Shown: piece by piece, positions 10,301 to 19,530 of the stretch
Numbering within the stretch: the first letter of the stretch is position 1
How the letters are laid out: every line of letters begins with the position of its first letter
Assembly: GCA_965644315.1 (NCBI GenBank)
Contig: CBFFRQ010000020.1
Coordinates: 1-64,000, forward strand
Length of the DNA stretch: 64,000 nt
Direction: 5' to 3'
Origin: Caecitellus pseudoparvulus
Lineage: Eukaryota > Bigyra: Bicosoecida
The notes under the pieces: model-generated
What the model was told of the DNA's origin: nothing
What the model saw: the letters and a program-made list of their open reading frames with translations, nothing else
Databases searched by the model: none
Program-made: the position numbers and the translations under genes

Positions 10301-11279
10301 CCTTGGCTGCGGGGCCATGCAGGGTCAGCCCTAGCGGCGTGCCGGCGTCCACCCGCAGTCGCAGGGTCTTGGCGGTGACCAGGCCACGCAGGTGCCTCAC
10401 ACGCAGGGTCACTTGGGGGGGGGTCTCGTTGGCCCCTCGCGCCTCCTTCACAGCCAACCGGGCGGCGGCCAGGGCCCCCCCCTGCCACCCCGCCGGCAAC
10501 CACTCCTGCAGCGTGTCCAGCGCCGCCTTGCCGTCTGTGCTGCCTTGCACCGCCACGTGCTCGGCCAGGGGCGGCGGGCTGCCGGAACGCACGGAGCCAG
10601 CCAGCAGCTGCCCAGCGCGGTTGAACAGCTCCCGGGCCAGGGCGCCGAGGAGGAGGGAGGCGTCGTTGCTAAGGGAGTATGCCGGGTGCACGCAGCGCAG
10701 GAGGGCAGACGCCTCCACGTCCGTCACCGCGTCGTCCTTATGCCGCGCCCACCGCGCCGCCGTCGCGTCGTGGCCGGCAGCCAGACTGGCCTCCTCCTCA
10801 GCCGAGGGCGGGTGTCCTGCGGAGGTGCTTTGGGGCGTGCCCTCAGGCACCTTGCCCACGATGCGCTGGCGAGCAGAGCGTGCTGGCGCGTCGGCTGCGT
10901 CCGCCTGGGCGCGCTCCTGCGCCAGGGCCACTGTCGCGCTGTCCGCAAAGTTGCCCACAAGGTCGCACAGCGACTCCTCGCCCTCCCTGTCCATGAGCTC
11001 GCACCACTGCTCGTTGTCCAGCATGGCCAGCAGGATGTAGCCGCCTGTGAGCATCTCCGGCTTGCGGTGCCCCCGCATGCGGGCCTTGACGCCCTCGTCC
11101 CCCATCAGCTCCAGTGCAGCGAGGAGCGTGCGGCGAAACGCCCACTCGATGGCCCCTGTCACGGCGACAGCTGCGTCATCCTGCGTTTCGCGCGGAGGAA
11201 GGGGCGCCAGTGAGGTGCAGCACATGCAAGGTAATGCAAAGAATGCAGCCCCCGCCCTGCAGCGTGCACATCCGGCCAT
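7377..11279 (-). CDS. Large disordered protein with H2A/H2B-like histone folds and a SUMO-like domain
   Basis: The ORF encodes 1300 aa; ATG 11279 is the first in frame, but an upstream exon is possible. Three folded-looking segments lie at the N-terminus. Residues about 41-97 read as histone H2A helices 2-3, with MLTGGYILLAMLDNEQWCEL against the family's R-I-I-P-R-H-L-Q-L-A-I-x-N-D-E-E-L. Residues about 186-282 read as H2B: ALLRCVHPAYSLSNDASLLL, then an A-R-E-L-F-N-R-A helix, and after an insertion LQEWLP...AAARLAVKEA. Residues about 289-356 resemble SUMO/Rad60-SLD: VTLRVRHL, LVFVWRGVQL, TPHALRMG. The remaining 940 residues are Pro/Ala/Ser/Arg-rich and probably disordered. A GC-only composition bias and a PAPAPA run are evident. 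These assignments are by eye; a chromatin role is inference. Confidence 0.6.
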   Translation of the reverse strand: MAGCARCRAGAAFFALPCMCCTSLAPLPPRETQDDAAVAVTGAIEWAFRRTLLAALELMGDEGVKARMRGHRKPEMLTGGYILLAMLDNEQWCELMDREGEESLCDLVGNFADSATVALAQERAQADAADAPARSARQRIVGKVPEGTPQSTSAGHPPSAEEEASLAAGHDATAARWARHKDDAVTDVEASALLRCVHPAYSLSNDASLLLGALARELFNRAGQLLAGSVRSGSPPPLAEHVAVQGSTDGKAALDTLQEWLPAGWQGGALAAARLAVKEARGANETPPQVTLRVRHLRGLVTAKTLRLRVDAGTPLGLTLHGPAAKALRVSKDTLVFVWRGVQLSEAATPHALRMGRRPKPPPPAAATAGPLLAKLAARSLGLPTPPTQPSEEAAPRASGGTSAESSPVPAGEAKAGGDSGSDAWSDSDDEEPGESKAAPTPAPAPAPAPAPVRKLPSRPVEVWALDRKAWAHVRREEARRGNLTAAGSGLAPAAAPAASALPSVRRARASPKRHAAAPSGADTPQRPAAASESAAATSPAARPAATVPSSAGVTSPSSLAHARYGRGSRIPAPSFASRLAWAAPEAGAEGGVSHAGEGGRTGSPRVHMRLLPTPAEGARRGKDASAATTAPVPSQGAAPSAAGLDTHRLAALPQPARHETARRFLKTPGHVPLDNFGLEAVEASLREGGGRGGPRHLPPPTAPGSRPLPTHMRMAVPTTPPRKPMEVHGSGRMKLSPIAAPGGRAASAQGSDGRRRVSPARRRGRTGPSPYGQAAMRGHMRRHAPRGQGGGGDQPPPRATTPPAPAGSTPAPSTPPRATHGRRAAPRSAVRSTGSSPASSRPRTGVRMARAMVKSLRETHPAVADALTKLEAYRDMAAGLAQPDTASAAVGPQQVQELVDHARELGATLTNLTGATQSALRVVKTLQRVGASSLHRAEAKAASPFARRSPARRRGGKGRKAARRRVSPLRARGGGGRKASPAPRRPAPAPQHGPTPTRGQRPSKAAEGTPLPTSPVTPSLPPPQTVQANIDAATAAAQAVAASIAAQAAALGSARSREGGGKAADGADAGSGARFSPVQSGESAGEAGEGASAPCPDSPLPDAEGERPTADSASSSWEASTEGGRGPSAAASRAQGEEGGGERPDTPPRASTSSPSQPQPGSGLSRPATGHSSASEGVPEEPRARVVPSSASVRASRPASTVSSVGVREAAPSPAPPTVADAGAASRTADSPPPDRPQSSALSGLSAEAGQGTLAPAPGVLSEPDAPIAPAPVKVQAGSPRGTFMTAAGADSARSEGKQ
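9925..9966. repeat. GGTGCA hexamer repeat inside the large disordered protein gene
   Basis: About six tandem copies of a GGTGCA/GGCGCA hexamer encode a Pro-Ala run on the minus strand. It is in frame and probably a variable-length low-complexity linker. Confidence 0.7.
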
Positions 11280-11330
11280 GGGCCGGGCGCTGCTGCCATG
11301 CTGTGCCAGCGGTTGCCCGCTGCGAAACGC
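11133..11330. promoter_or_regulatory. Three GCGAAACGC elements at the 5' end of the histone-fold-like gene
   Basis: Exact copies lie at 11133-11141, 11183-11191 (reverse orientation, extending to TTTCGCGC) and 11322-11330. They resemble E2F/DP sites (TTTCGCGC), a known class of S-phase promoter element. The first two fall within the first 50 codons and the third lies just upstream of the ATG. Confidence 0.35.
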
Positions 11331-11926
11331 CGCTGCGACTCACAGACACTGCAGGCCACTCCAGCCGCGACAGGTGGGCCGCCCGGACGCCCGAAGGGCG
11401 AATGACCAGATGATGGCTCACACTTGCATCCATTATCTGGCAGCAGTGGTCCGAGCCAGCCTCCCTGCTGAGCAGGGGACTGACTGCAGTGTGCCTGGCG
11501 CTGGCTGCTGTCGCTGCTGCCGTGTGCGGCCTCACAGGCGCAACGCAGCCCAGTCAAGTTTCAGCACGAGCAGGCAGCGCAAGATCAGGCTGCTGCCAAG
11601 CAGATTCGCACATCCCTGCGGCGCGCAGCTGCTGCGAGTTCGTGTTTTCTTCCAGTCCACAAAGTGCATCACAAGCAGCGTCCAGTGGCATACGCAGTTC
11701 AGCGCGAGAAAAGAGCAACCTTGCAAGGGCATCACTACATTTCAAAAGAGGCACCACCAACAAATGCCGTTACCTACCCTCCCTTGCCCTTGCTGTCTTG
11801 CCAGCCGCTGTGCGGCTCACAGCAAGTTTGCTTCACCTTCGCTGCAGCCGCCTCCAAGTCCCTCAACCTCTGCGCTGTCTCGAGGTCGACTTTCTCCTCA
11901 CTCCAAGCGGTCCACACAGTGCCGAC
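11280..11926. promoter_or_regulatory. Divergent intergenic region (histone-fold-like gene / FAAL)
   Basis: A 647-bp region between two divergent starts. It contains one GCGAAACGC element (11322-11330). No exon with coding quality is recognised, though a short 5' exon of the minus-strand gene could hide here. Confidence 0.45.
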
Positions 11927-14760
11927 ATGGCAGCACAAGATGAAACGCCTGTGCCGCTCCTGCAGCGACTGAGAACGTGGACAGAGCAGAGTCCAGACAA
12001 GGTGCGGTGTCGAAACGCCTGCGAAACGCGACACGCCCATCCTACCCTGCTCCCCCCCTCCTGCAGACTGTTTTCTCTTACCTCGACGGAAAGGGGGATG
12101 TTTCAGCCAGTTATACCTTTGCGCAGCTGTCAAGTGCATCGGAGCGCCTCGCAAGGCACTTGCTCTCTGACGAAAAGTGAGTGGCTCTGCTGCCCACAGC
12201 TGCCCCTGCTCGCGCCATGCCAACGCGCTCCCCCCCCACGTCTTCAGACTGAACCTGAGCCAGGGCGACCGGGTCTTGCTTGTGTTCATTCCCAGCATTG
12301 ACTTCATCGTCACATTCATCGCCTGCCTTCGGGCTGGGCTCATTGCCGTGCCAGTGCGTGGCTTGCGGGCTGCACCCCCCAGACCCCCACAGCCGCATGC
12401 CGCACACCCCACCTCCGCCCCCACAGGTGTACCCGCCAGACCCGCGAAACCTATCCAAGAACCTGCACAGCTTCGTGAGCATCCAGGCCAGCTGTGGCGC
12501 AGCCGTGGCCCTCACGCACTCAGTGTACCAGACAGCGCGCAAGGTGGCTGATGTGGCGGAGGCGGCCGCCTCTCTCTTCCGCTCACGGGGCGTGGCCCTG
12601 GCATGGCCAGACCTGACGTGGCTGGCAGTGGACTCCTTCATCCAGCCGAGCGCGGGGCCGGGGGAGGGCGCCCCCCTGCCGCCCGTGCAGGCTTCCGCCG
12701 TGGCCTTCCTGCAGTACACCTCCGGCTCCACTTCAGAGCCCAAAGGCGTCACCATCACCCACGCAAACCTGGCCCACAACCTCACCGTCATCACGCGCAG
12801 CCTCGCCGCCTCGCCAGACACCGTCGTCGTGTCCTGGTTGCCGCAGTACCACGACATGGGCCTCATCGGCGCGTACTTGGGCACGCTGTACTGCGGCGGG
12901 GCAGGTTTCTACTTCTCACCGCTGGACTTCATCAAGTCGCCGCCGCTGTGGATGCAGGCCGCTGGCAGGTACGGCGCGACGCACCTGCAGGGCCCTAACT
13001 TCGCCTACAAGCTCACCGCTCGCAAGTGGCGGGAGCGGGGCTTGGACGCCAGCACCCCCCTGGGCAAGCTGGACCTGTCCTCTGTCCGGCACATCTTCAA
13101 CGCAGCAGAGCCAGTCACCAGTGCCGCCATGGACACGTTTCTCGCCGCCTTCGTGCGTTACGGCCTGTCTCCTGATGCGTTTCACCCGGGCTTCGGCATG
13201 GCGGAGAGCACCGTGTACTGCACGGACGGCGGCAGGGCGCGCCTGCGCGTGAGCAAGGCGGAGCTGGAGGTGAACGGCCAGGTGGTGCCGTGGGCGACGT
13301 GGGAGGGGGCAGGTGCCGATGAGGTGCGGGCAGCCGCGGCGCAGGGCGACGGTGCGCCGGGCAGTTTGAACCTGGGCAAGTGGGTCGTGACGCCGCAGTG
13401 CCCGGGAGGGACGCTGCCCCGCTCAGGCTGGTCTGAGGTCATTGGGTGCGGGGCCGTGGACAAGAACCCAGACGTGCACGTGGCCATCGCAGCAGTGGAT
13501 CTGACCGCCCCTGCCGGTGATCCGGGTCCCTCAGGGGACCACTCCTTCCCCCCCTGCCCTCCCGGAACAGTGGGCGAGCTGTGGGTCCGCTCAGCCTCTG
13601 TGGCGTCCGGCGGGTATTGGGGCGAGCCGGAGAAGACCCGAGCTGCCTTCAGCGGGCGCCTGGTGCGTGACGACTCCGTGGTGGAGCCGTGGCTGCGTTC
13701 TGGCGATTTGGCGTTCATCTGGGAGGGGGAGGTGTTCGTCGTGGGACGGCAGAAGGACATGGTCATCGTGAGGGGACGCAACCACTTCCCCCAGGACATC
13801 GAAGGGTCCGCCGAGGCGGCGGCACCCACCGCCCTGCGACCTGGCTGCTCTGCAGCATTTGCCGCGCCCTTGCGCCAGTCCCTCCGCGCGGCCCAGGCAC
13901 TGGGCGTTCAGCCCGCCAGCGCTCCTGCGCCAGGGCAGGCTCATGCTGAGGCCCATGGAGAAGACGAAGAAGGTCTTGTGGTGGTGGTGGAGCACCGCGA
14001 GGCGGGGGTGGGCGCCGGGGCGGCCAAGGCGGCGGCAGCCACCGTGGCAGCACAGGTCGCGCGCGACCACGGCATCCGCCCCAGCCTGGTGCTGGTGCTG
14101 AAGCCCCACACGGCAGTGAAGACCACCAGCGGCAAGATCGCCCGCAAGTGGAACGCCAAGGCCCTCGCTGCGCTGGCGGGCGAGGGGGGGGGGCAGGCGG
14201 CTGACACGGCGCCAGCGGCGGGGGAGGGGAAAGCGGAGGGTGGGCCCACTCCCCGCAGGGAGCCCAACCCATGGGCCCAGGAGAAGGGCGCCGTCTTGGC
14301 CGCTCTGCTGCCTGAGGAGGAGGACAAGGGCCCTGGTGCAGGGGGGGCAGGGGGGGGGGCACCCCGTGGACCCCGCCACGGGGACCTGAGCGGCAGCGCT
14401 CTGGCGGAGGCACTGCAGCGGGATGTGGGCGCCATGGTGGGCGCCCCTGCCGCCGCCATGGACACCACCAAGCCCCTCTTTGCCCTGGGCCTGGACAGCA
14501 TCGCCCTGACGCAGCTGGGCGGCAGTCTCGCCCACACGTACGGCCTCCGTGTGTCAGACGAGCAAGTGTTCGCAGAGGGCTGCTCCATCGTGTGGCTCGT
14601 GAACAACGCTGAAGCCCTGAGGCAGCAGGTGCCATCAGACCCGACAACGCACATCCCTGCCCCGGCTGCTGGGGAGGGCGGCACTGAAATTGTAGTGGGA
14701 GCCAAAGCAGAGGCGGGGTGTTGCCAGAAGTACGCGCCTTGCTGTGTGTGCTGCTACTGA
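11927..14760 (+). CDS. Fatty-acyl-AMP ligase fused to an acyl carrier domain, Cys-rich C-terminus
   Basis: Four exons: 11927-12001, 12067-12176, 12248-12353 and 12427-14760. Introns of 65, 71 and 73 nt restore one frame of 874 aa. The adenylation core has YTSGSTSEPKGVTITHANL (P-loop, residue about 194), SWLPQYHDMGLIG typical of FAAL rather than CoA ligases, PGFGMAESTVYC (about 351), WLRSGDLAF (about 520) and the catalytic-lysine segment TTSGKIARKW (about 665). An acyl carrier domain follows with the phosphopantetheine site LGLDSIALTQLGG (about 784). FAALs activate fatty acids as acyl-AMP and load them directly on a carrier protein, feeding polyketide or lipopeptide synthesis. No synthase lies nearby. 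The protein ends CCQKYAPCCVCCY, six Cys in the last 13 residues, suggesting palmitoylation or metal binding. A Gly/Ala/Glu-rich linker joins the domains. Confidence 0.85.
12010..12029. promoter_or_regulatory. Paired (T/G)CGAAACGC elements in FAAL intron 1
   Basis: TCGAAACGC at 12010-12018 and GCGAAACGC at 12021-12029 lie in direct repeat inside the first intron, next to the donor site. They match the element seen at several other gene starts in this window. Confidence 0.3.
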
Positions 14761-14879
14761 GGGGCTGCTCCAACCACACAGGCTGGCACGATTGAAAAAT
14801 TGTGACAATGCAGGAATGACACAGCGCTCTGTAGTGTTTACTTTGCTGTGATGCTAGGACTTGCCGTGCCACAGTTGCC

Positions 14880-15509
14880 ATGCTAGGCGTCTCCCTTGCG
14901 CGGAGAGCCAGCGCTCACTGCCGGGGCGTGCCCGCCAGATGGGCCTCAAATCTGACGCATGTGGAGGCGTCCACCGGACTTCCGCGAATGGTGGACGTTA
15001 CAGATAAAACCATGTCCAAGTGCGTGCCGCGCAGCAGTGGTGAAGGCGTCCTAGCGTGCATGGCTTTGTGAAGCGATTTCCGCAGGCGTGTTGCCTCTGC
15101 GTCGGCCAGCGTGCACCTGCCCCAGGCTGTCCTGGAAGCCCTGGGCGACTCAACTATCGAGGATTGCATTTCAGCAAAGGGTGCCATTGGTCCCATGGCG
15201 GTGACGGCAGGCATCCTTGGAGCCAAGGCCACGCCAAACGTGCTGCCTCTGTGCCACCCTCTCCCTCTCAGCCGGTGTGACGTGCAGCTGCACTCCCAGC
15301 GCGCTGCAGACGGCGCCAGCGCAACACTCACCATCACCACAACAACAGCATCTTCTCACTCCACCGGCGTGGAGATGGAGGCGCTCATGGCTGCCTCCAG
15401 CGCCGCCCTGGCAGTGTACGACATGCTCAAGGCTGTCTCGCACGACATCGTCATCTCGGACATCCAGCTGCTGTCCAAGAGTGGCGGCAAACGGGTGTTC
15501 CACAGATGA
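14880..15509 (+). CDS. moaC: Cyclic pyranopterin monophosphate synthase (MoaC/CNX3), mitochondrial
   Basis: Exons 14880-15019 and 15086-15509, with a 66-nt intron (donor GTGCGTGCCG), give 187 aa. MoaC converts the 3',8-cyclo-GTP product of MoaA to cyclic pyranopterin monophosphate, the first stage of molybdenum cofactor synthesis. The hallmarks occur in order: MVDVTDKTMSKRVA, AKGAIG, LCHPLPL, TGVEMEALMA, VYDMLKAV and LLSKSGGK. The active-site Lys, His, Glu and Asp/Lys residues of the family are therefore present. About 36 residues precede the domain and are rich in Arg, Ala and Ser with no acidic residue until the domain approaches, a mitochondrial targeting profile that matches the known site of this step in eukaryotes. 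MoaA is not in the window, so the protein is not fused as in MOCS1. The stop lies 12 bp from the convergent neighbour's stop. Confidence 0.93.
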
Positions 15510-15521
15510 CCCGCCAACACA

Positions 15522-17258
15522 TCACCGCCTGGCCTTCTTCACGTGCAAGGTGCTGCGGAAATCGGCCGGCATGCGGGGCGGCATCGGGGAGGGGCGGGGG
15601 ACAGGCCACCGCGCACCAGGCACCGAGTCCATCCGAGCCGGGCCCGCAATGCACGCTTCAGCCACGGCGTCGGACACCATGCGCTGCATGTCCACGGGGG
15701 CGTCTGTGGAGGTGAGGGCGCCCAGCACTCGGGCCAGCACCATGCCAGCATCCACATGGTTGCGCATGCTGGACAGAGTGGCCAGGGCCGCGGAGAGGGC
15801 AGCTGGGCTGCAACCCCCCTCCATCCAGTAGTCAGTGTGGTGCGTGCCGGCAGCCACTGCGTGGTGAGACACCTGTGTCCTCTGCATGGGGGGCGGCGGG
15901 GCACCCTCCACATACGCGCCTCCGGAGGGGGGTGGTGCCATGCCGCCCCCCCCTGCACCCCCCAACATGCCCGGGAAGGCGCGGCGGTAGGGGACGGTGG
16001 ACGGAGCAGTGGCCTGCTCTCGAACTGCCCTAGGCGTCCTGCCTCGCTTCGCCGACTTGCGGCGGCTGGAGGGGGGACCGGCGCCGGGCAGGCCGCTGGG
16101 GCGAGCGGCTGAGAGGGGGCGGTGCAGAGGCGCAGCCTCCCCCTGGCGTGGCGAAGGCAGTAAAGGTGCCCGGGCTGCCCTTGGTGCCGCCTGTGGCGGG
16201 CTGGTGAGGTGTGTGGGGGCAGCTGGGGCTGGTGTCGGCTGAGAGGGTGTGGGGGAGGGGGGCGGGGGGGACCCCCCCCCCTCGGTGCCTGCCTCCCACG
16301 ACCCATAGTCCAGCAGCCCACCCAGAGCCTCCTCGTCGGACTCCTGCGCCTCATCGTAGAACGAGGCATGCCCCACGCTCAGCGCCTTGCCGGGGTGGTC
16401 GCCGAGCTGGGAATCCAACTCAACACTTGACGCTGGCGACGCAGGCCGCGGGCCCACTGCACCGGCTGTATGACTGAAGGGGGTAGACGATGGGCTCGCT
16501 CGCATCGGGGTCTGTGGGTGGGCTTGGTGGGGCGCCGGCTGGCGTCCTGCACGAGCTGCGTTGCCTGGCACGTGACTCGCGCTATGCACATGCTGCGCTG
16601 CGGCAGGCAGAGTGGGCGGCTGGAAAGCTGCATCAGAAGCTTCATCGTCACCAGCCAAGAGCCCCTGCTCCAGGGGAGGGGGGGAGCTCTTGCGGCTCCC
16701 GCGCTTCACGCCGCCTGGTTGGGCCAGCTCCCCGCGCGTCACTCCGCACAGGCGCAGCAGTTCCGCAGACAGGCGCCGCCTGGAGCTCTCTGCACGCAGC
16801 ACTGACAACGGCGTGCCAATGTACCCAGCTGTCAGGCCCTGTGCTGTGGCTGTCACTTCCTTCAGCGCTGCAGCTGGACGGGTCTCGCCGCCGATGGTCA
16901 AGGCTGGGGCGCCTGACGCATCCCGACCCAAAGGCACGATCTGAACTCGCGGCCCAGGCACATGTGTTCCCAGGGCTGTGCGCCAAGGGGCGCCTTTCAC
17001 CTGCACTGCCAAGCGCTGCATGCCGCCAGGCACAAGGCACGCCACGGCCGCCGTCAAGATGGCTTGGCTGCCCGCGCCACGCTGGCCCAGCACGCTGTCT
17101 GTGCTGGCGATGAGCCGGTCAAAGTGGTCTTGTTCGCGGTGCAGATGTGAGAAGTGCACGAAGAGGCCCTTCGCAATGGCCTCGCAGAAGAACGTGCGCA
17201 GGTCCTCGGGCGAGAGGCTTGCTGGAATGTTGCGCAGCTCGCACCACTCGTCTTCCAT
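15522..17258 (-). CDS. GPATCH3-like protein without a visible G-patch
   Basis: A 578-aa ORF starting at ATG 17258. The N-terminus ELRNIPASLSPEDLRTFF, followed by a GLFVHFSHLHRE strand, matches the RRM-like start of GPATCH3 proteins, whose pattern is L-R-x-x-x-L-R-x-F-F ... F-x-C-F-H-x-R-H-R. Further on, YIGTPLSVLRAESSRRRLS at about residue 150 matches the conserved N-V-G-T-P-L-R-V segment of that family. The middle is Pro/Ser/Gly-rich and disordered, with an acidic stretch (FYDEAQESDEEAL). No glycine-patch consensus is recognisable, so either it was lost or the family assignment is only partial. The C-terminal 100 residues contain a helical segment. GPATCH3 is known as a nuclear RNA-processing and signalling factor. 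The role here is inference. A possible 3' splice site just upstream (near 17299) may hide a short 5' exon. Confidence 0.5.
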   Translation of the reverse strand: MEDEWCELRNIPASLSPEDLRTFFCEAIAKGLFVHFSHLHREQDHFDRLIASTDSVLGQRGAGSQAILTAAVACLVPGGMQRLAVQVKGAPWRTALGTHVPGPRVQIVPLGRDASGAPALTIGGETRPAAALKEVTATAQGLTAGYIGTPLSVLRAESSRRRLSAELLRLCGVTRGELAQPGGVKRGSRKSSPPPLEQGLLAGDDEASDAAFQPPTLPAAAQHVHSASHVPGNAARAGRQPAPHQAHPQTPMRASPSSTPFSHTAGAVGPRPASPASSVELDSQLGDHPGKALSVGHASFYDEAQESDEEALGGLLDYGSWEAGTEGGGSPPPPSPTPSQPTPAPAAPTHLTSPPQAAPRAARAPLLPSPRQGEAAPLHRPLSAARPSGLPGAGPPSSRRKSAKRGRTPRAVREQATAPSTVPYRRAFPGMLGGAGGGGMAPPPSGGAYVEGAPPPPMQRTQVSHHAVAAGTHHTDYWMEGGCSPAALSAALATLSSMRNHVDAGMVLARVLGALTSTDAPVDMQRMVSDAVAEACIAGPARMDSVPGARWPVPRPSPMPPRMPADFRSTLHVKKARR

Positions 17259-17737
17259 GCGCAGCAGCTTCAGCGCTTCGACTGAGCCCCCTCGATTCTA
17301 AGCAAACGACGATTAGAACTAGTTGAATGGATCGCCACCCTCAGAGAAGGCCTGGGGGTCGTGTGCTGGAATGAAAGCCGGCGGCACTGAATACAGCGAA
17401 ACGCAGTTGAAACTCCAAACAAGCGAGCAGCGCTGTCAATCAGCTACACAGGAGGTCACATGCACAACGACGAAACGTATTGCGTCCTTCCCTACGTCAG
17501 GAGTATGTAGCGGGGGAGGGTGTTTTGCCCGGTGGGATTTTAGTGCGCCGGCGACAGAGCTGCACCACATCCACAACATAAGTCCCATACCCCACAAATC
17601 CTTTCCTTTTCGACGAAGCTCTGGCGGCCTTCCTCTCAACCCGACATCGACTTCGCTCCTCCTGGGCCGCCTGTGCGACTCTGCGCGGCCCTTGTAGCGT
17701 TGGTGCAGTGCACTTACAAGGTCGCCCATCTGCAAGC
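17259..17737. promoter_or_regulatory. Divergent intergenic region (GPATCH3-like / vanin-like)
   Basis: A 479-bp region between two divergent starts. It contains a GCGAAACGC element at 17396-17404, 138 bp upstream of the GPATCH3-like start. No other coding or RNA feature is seen. Confidence 0.45.
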
Positions 17738-18644
17738 ATGCGAACCCTGGCAGCGCTCCTGGTGGGCGCGACTGTGTTGCACGTGCTTGCTGTGCCAGTG
17801 ACCGTTGGGGTTGTGCAGCACGCGCGCACGGCCAAGTCAGGCAGCGCGGCAGCAGTGCTTGCAGCTAACACCGAGGCCTACGTCCGAGACCTGTACACTG
17901 CCGCGGACGCGAACGTCTCCCTGCTGGTGTTCCCCGAGTTCGGCCTGTTCACCCCTGACTTTGCGAACTCCTGCTCGACCCCCACCAGCCCTATGGACTT
18001 CTGCATGCCCATCCCAGCTGTCGGCGAGGCACCGTGCGACGCCCCAGCCGGGACATGGCACGACTCCCTCGTCAACATCAGCTGCGCGGTGCAGGCCACA
18101 GGCATCACGACACTGGTGGACCTCTGCGAGACGGCTGCCAACGGCACTGCATTCAATACTGCGCTCATATTTGGCCCTGACGGCGCGGTGCGTGGGGCTG
18201 CCTTGCCAAGCAGCGATCCCCTGCGCAGCGAGCGCAACTGCTCAGTCCACCCCCCCCCCCCCTCCCCCCCCGCAGGTACTGGCCGTGTACCGCAAGATGC
18301 ACCCTTGGGAGGAGAAGTGCTTCCAGCCCGCGGAGGAAAACCTGGTGACCTTCACGCACAGGGGCAGCGCCCCCATCGGCGTTTTCGTGTGCAAAGACAT
18401 TCTGTACAGCACGCCCGGGCCCGCCCTGGCCAAAGCGGGTGTGCGCCACTTCGTGTACAGCGCCCAGATCCCCATCGTCGGCTCCGCCGCCCAGGCTGGC
18501 TGGTCTGGCCTGTACAACGCCACCCTCATCGCATCTGACCAAGGGGACGGGCAGTCAGGCGTGTACGTGCAGGGGAAACGCATCACGAAGGCGTCCTGGG
18601 TGACGTCAGCCGACGAAGTGATCGTAGCACAGGTGGAGTTGTAG
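17738..18644 (+). CDS. Vanin/biotinidase-type carbon-nitrogen hydrolase, secreted
   Basis: Exons 17738-18187 and 18276-18644 give 272 aa; the 88-nt intron starts GTGCGTGGGG and ends in an almost pure C tract. A signal peptide (MRTLAALLVGATVLHVLAVP) precedes a nitrilase-superfamily domain. The catalytic triad is visible: Glu67 in VFPEFGLF, Lys157 in VYRKMHPWEE and Cys189 in VFVCKDILY. Splicing joins GPDGAV to LAVYRKMH, as in pantetheinases, where the R-Y-R-K segment follows the F-x-x-D-G strand. Vanins release pantothenate from pantetheine, and biotinidase frees biotin from biocytin; which applies cannot be told. The protein lacks the C-terminal domain of animal vanins (about 500 aa), so it is close to a minimal catalytic unit. 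Several N-x-S/T sites fit secretion. Its stop lies 19 bp from the neighbour's stop. Confidence 0.85.
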
Positions 18645-18663
18645 CAATGTATCGCGGCGCCTG

Positions 18664-19406
18664 CTACTTTGCAATGCTGGTCGCAGTAAGCGCCGCTGCC
18701 AGGGCCTTCGAGGCTTCAGCCCGCCTGCGTTTGAACGCCGAGTCACTGCACTTGCCCACACCGCTCAGCCCCGCTTCGAGCGCACGCAAGTGCACCAAGA
18801 CAAACGACGCCTGCGCTTCCAGCGCCGCGAAGGCGCTCGACCCATGCTCCGATTTGGGTGTTGTGCCGTGGGCACGAAGCAGGGGTGCCACTCGCCGGGC
18901 CAGCACTGCAGTCCCGTGGACGCCCACCAGCGCGTGACTGGGAAACGAGCAGGGGAGGGAGAGTGCAAGGCAGGAGGATGGGCGCAGGGTAGGCTTCGGT
19001 GCTCTGGCGTGGCGCGGTCTCGCACGCACTCTGCATAGGGAGACGCCAGCAGCGCCAGCAAGCAGGCAGCATGGTGCTCCACCCAGGCAACTCCAGGTAC
19101 TCCATCTCCAGCTGCCTCGCAGTGCCCCTCCTTGTCTTCAGCAAATGGGTATGCCGGAAGGCACAGTGGGAAGCCCTCCGAGGCATCCACGGGCACGACG
19201 GCCATGGAGGCGGCATGCACAGTGCGCAGCACATCCACCGAAACGCTCGGCTCCTCCAGCTGTGCGAGGTAGTACAAAGCGGGAGAAGGACCTTCTGTGC
19301 GCCACATGCCATGCACCGCCTGGACAGAGGTCAGTCTATGTGCCAAGCACCTCAAGAATGCCGTGTGTTGGTTCCCTCCACGCTCATGGCCAGCGACAGC
19401 TGCCAT
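18664..19406 (-). CDS. Unassigned helical protein, possible PSMD5-like C-terminal region
   Basis: Two exons, 19030-19406 and 18664-18937, joined across a 92-nt intron (donor GTGCGTGCGA), give 651 nt and 216 aa; exact frame recovery supports the model. The sequence is alanine- and leucine-rich and looks helical, for example LRTVHAASMAVVPVDAS, then WVEHHAACLLALLASPYAD, then ALVGVHGTAVLARRV. The order 'helical unit, acidic D-K-E-G turn, then A-L-L-A-S-P-Y-A' faintly recalls the end of the proteasome assembly chaperone PSMD5. That family is usually about 500 aa, and there is no room upstream for the rest because the next gene starts 124 bp away. I therefore leave it unassigned. A GCGAAACGC element sits 2 nt upstream of the ATG. 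Confidence 0.5.
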
Positions 19407-19407
19407 C

Positions 19408-19416
19408 GCGAAACGC
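19408..19416. promoter_or_regulatory. GCGAAACGC element next to a start codon
   Basis: An exact copy of the recurrent element, 2 nt upstream of the ATG at 19406 on the minus strand. Confidence 0.3.
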
Positions 19417-19530
19417 CAGCACCAGCCCCGCACAAAGAGCTGCTCCTGCCCTCATCACCAGGGGACCTGGCCCAGACAGCGGCGAGTTCTTTGCTTGAAC
19501 ATGCATTTTGACATGAACTTGGGTGTGCCC

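Noticed and set aside
19337-19370. 34-nt intron candidate (GTGCTTGG ... CTGTCCAG) in the unassigned minus-strand gene
   Set aside because: It is too short compared with the 61-146 nt introns here and would shift a frame that is open straight through it.
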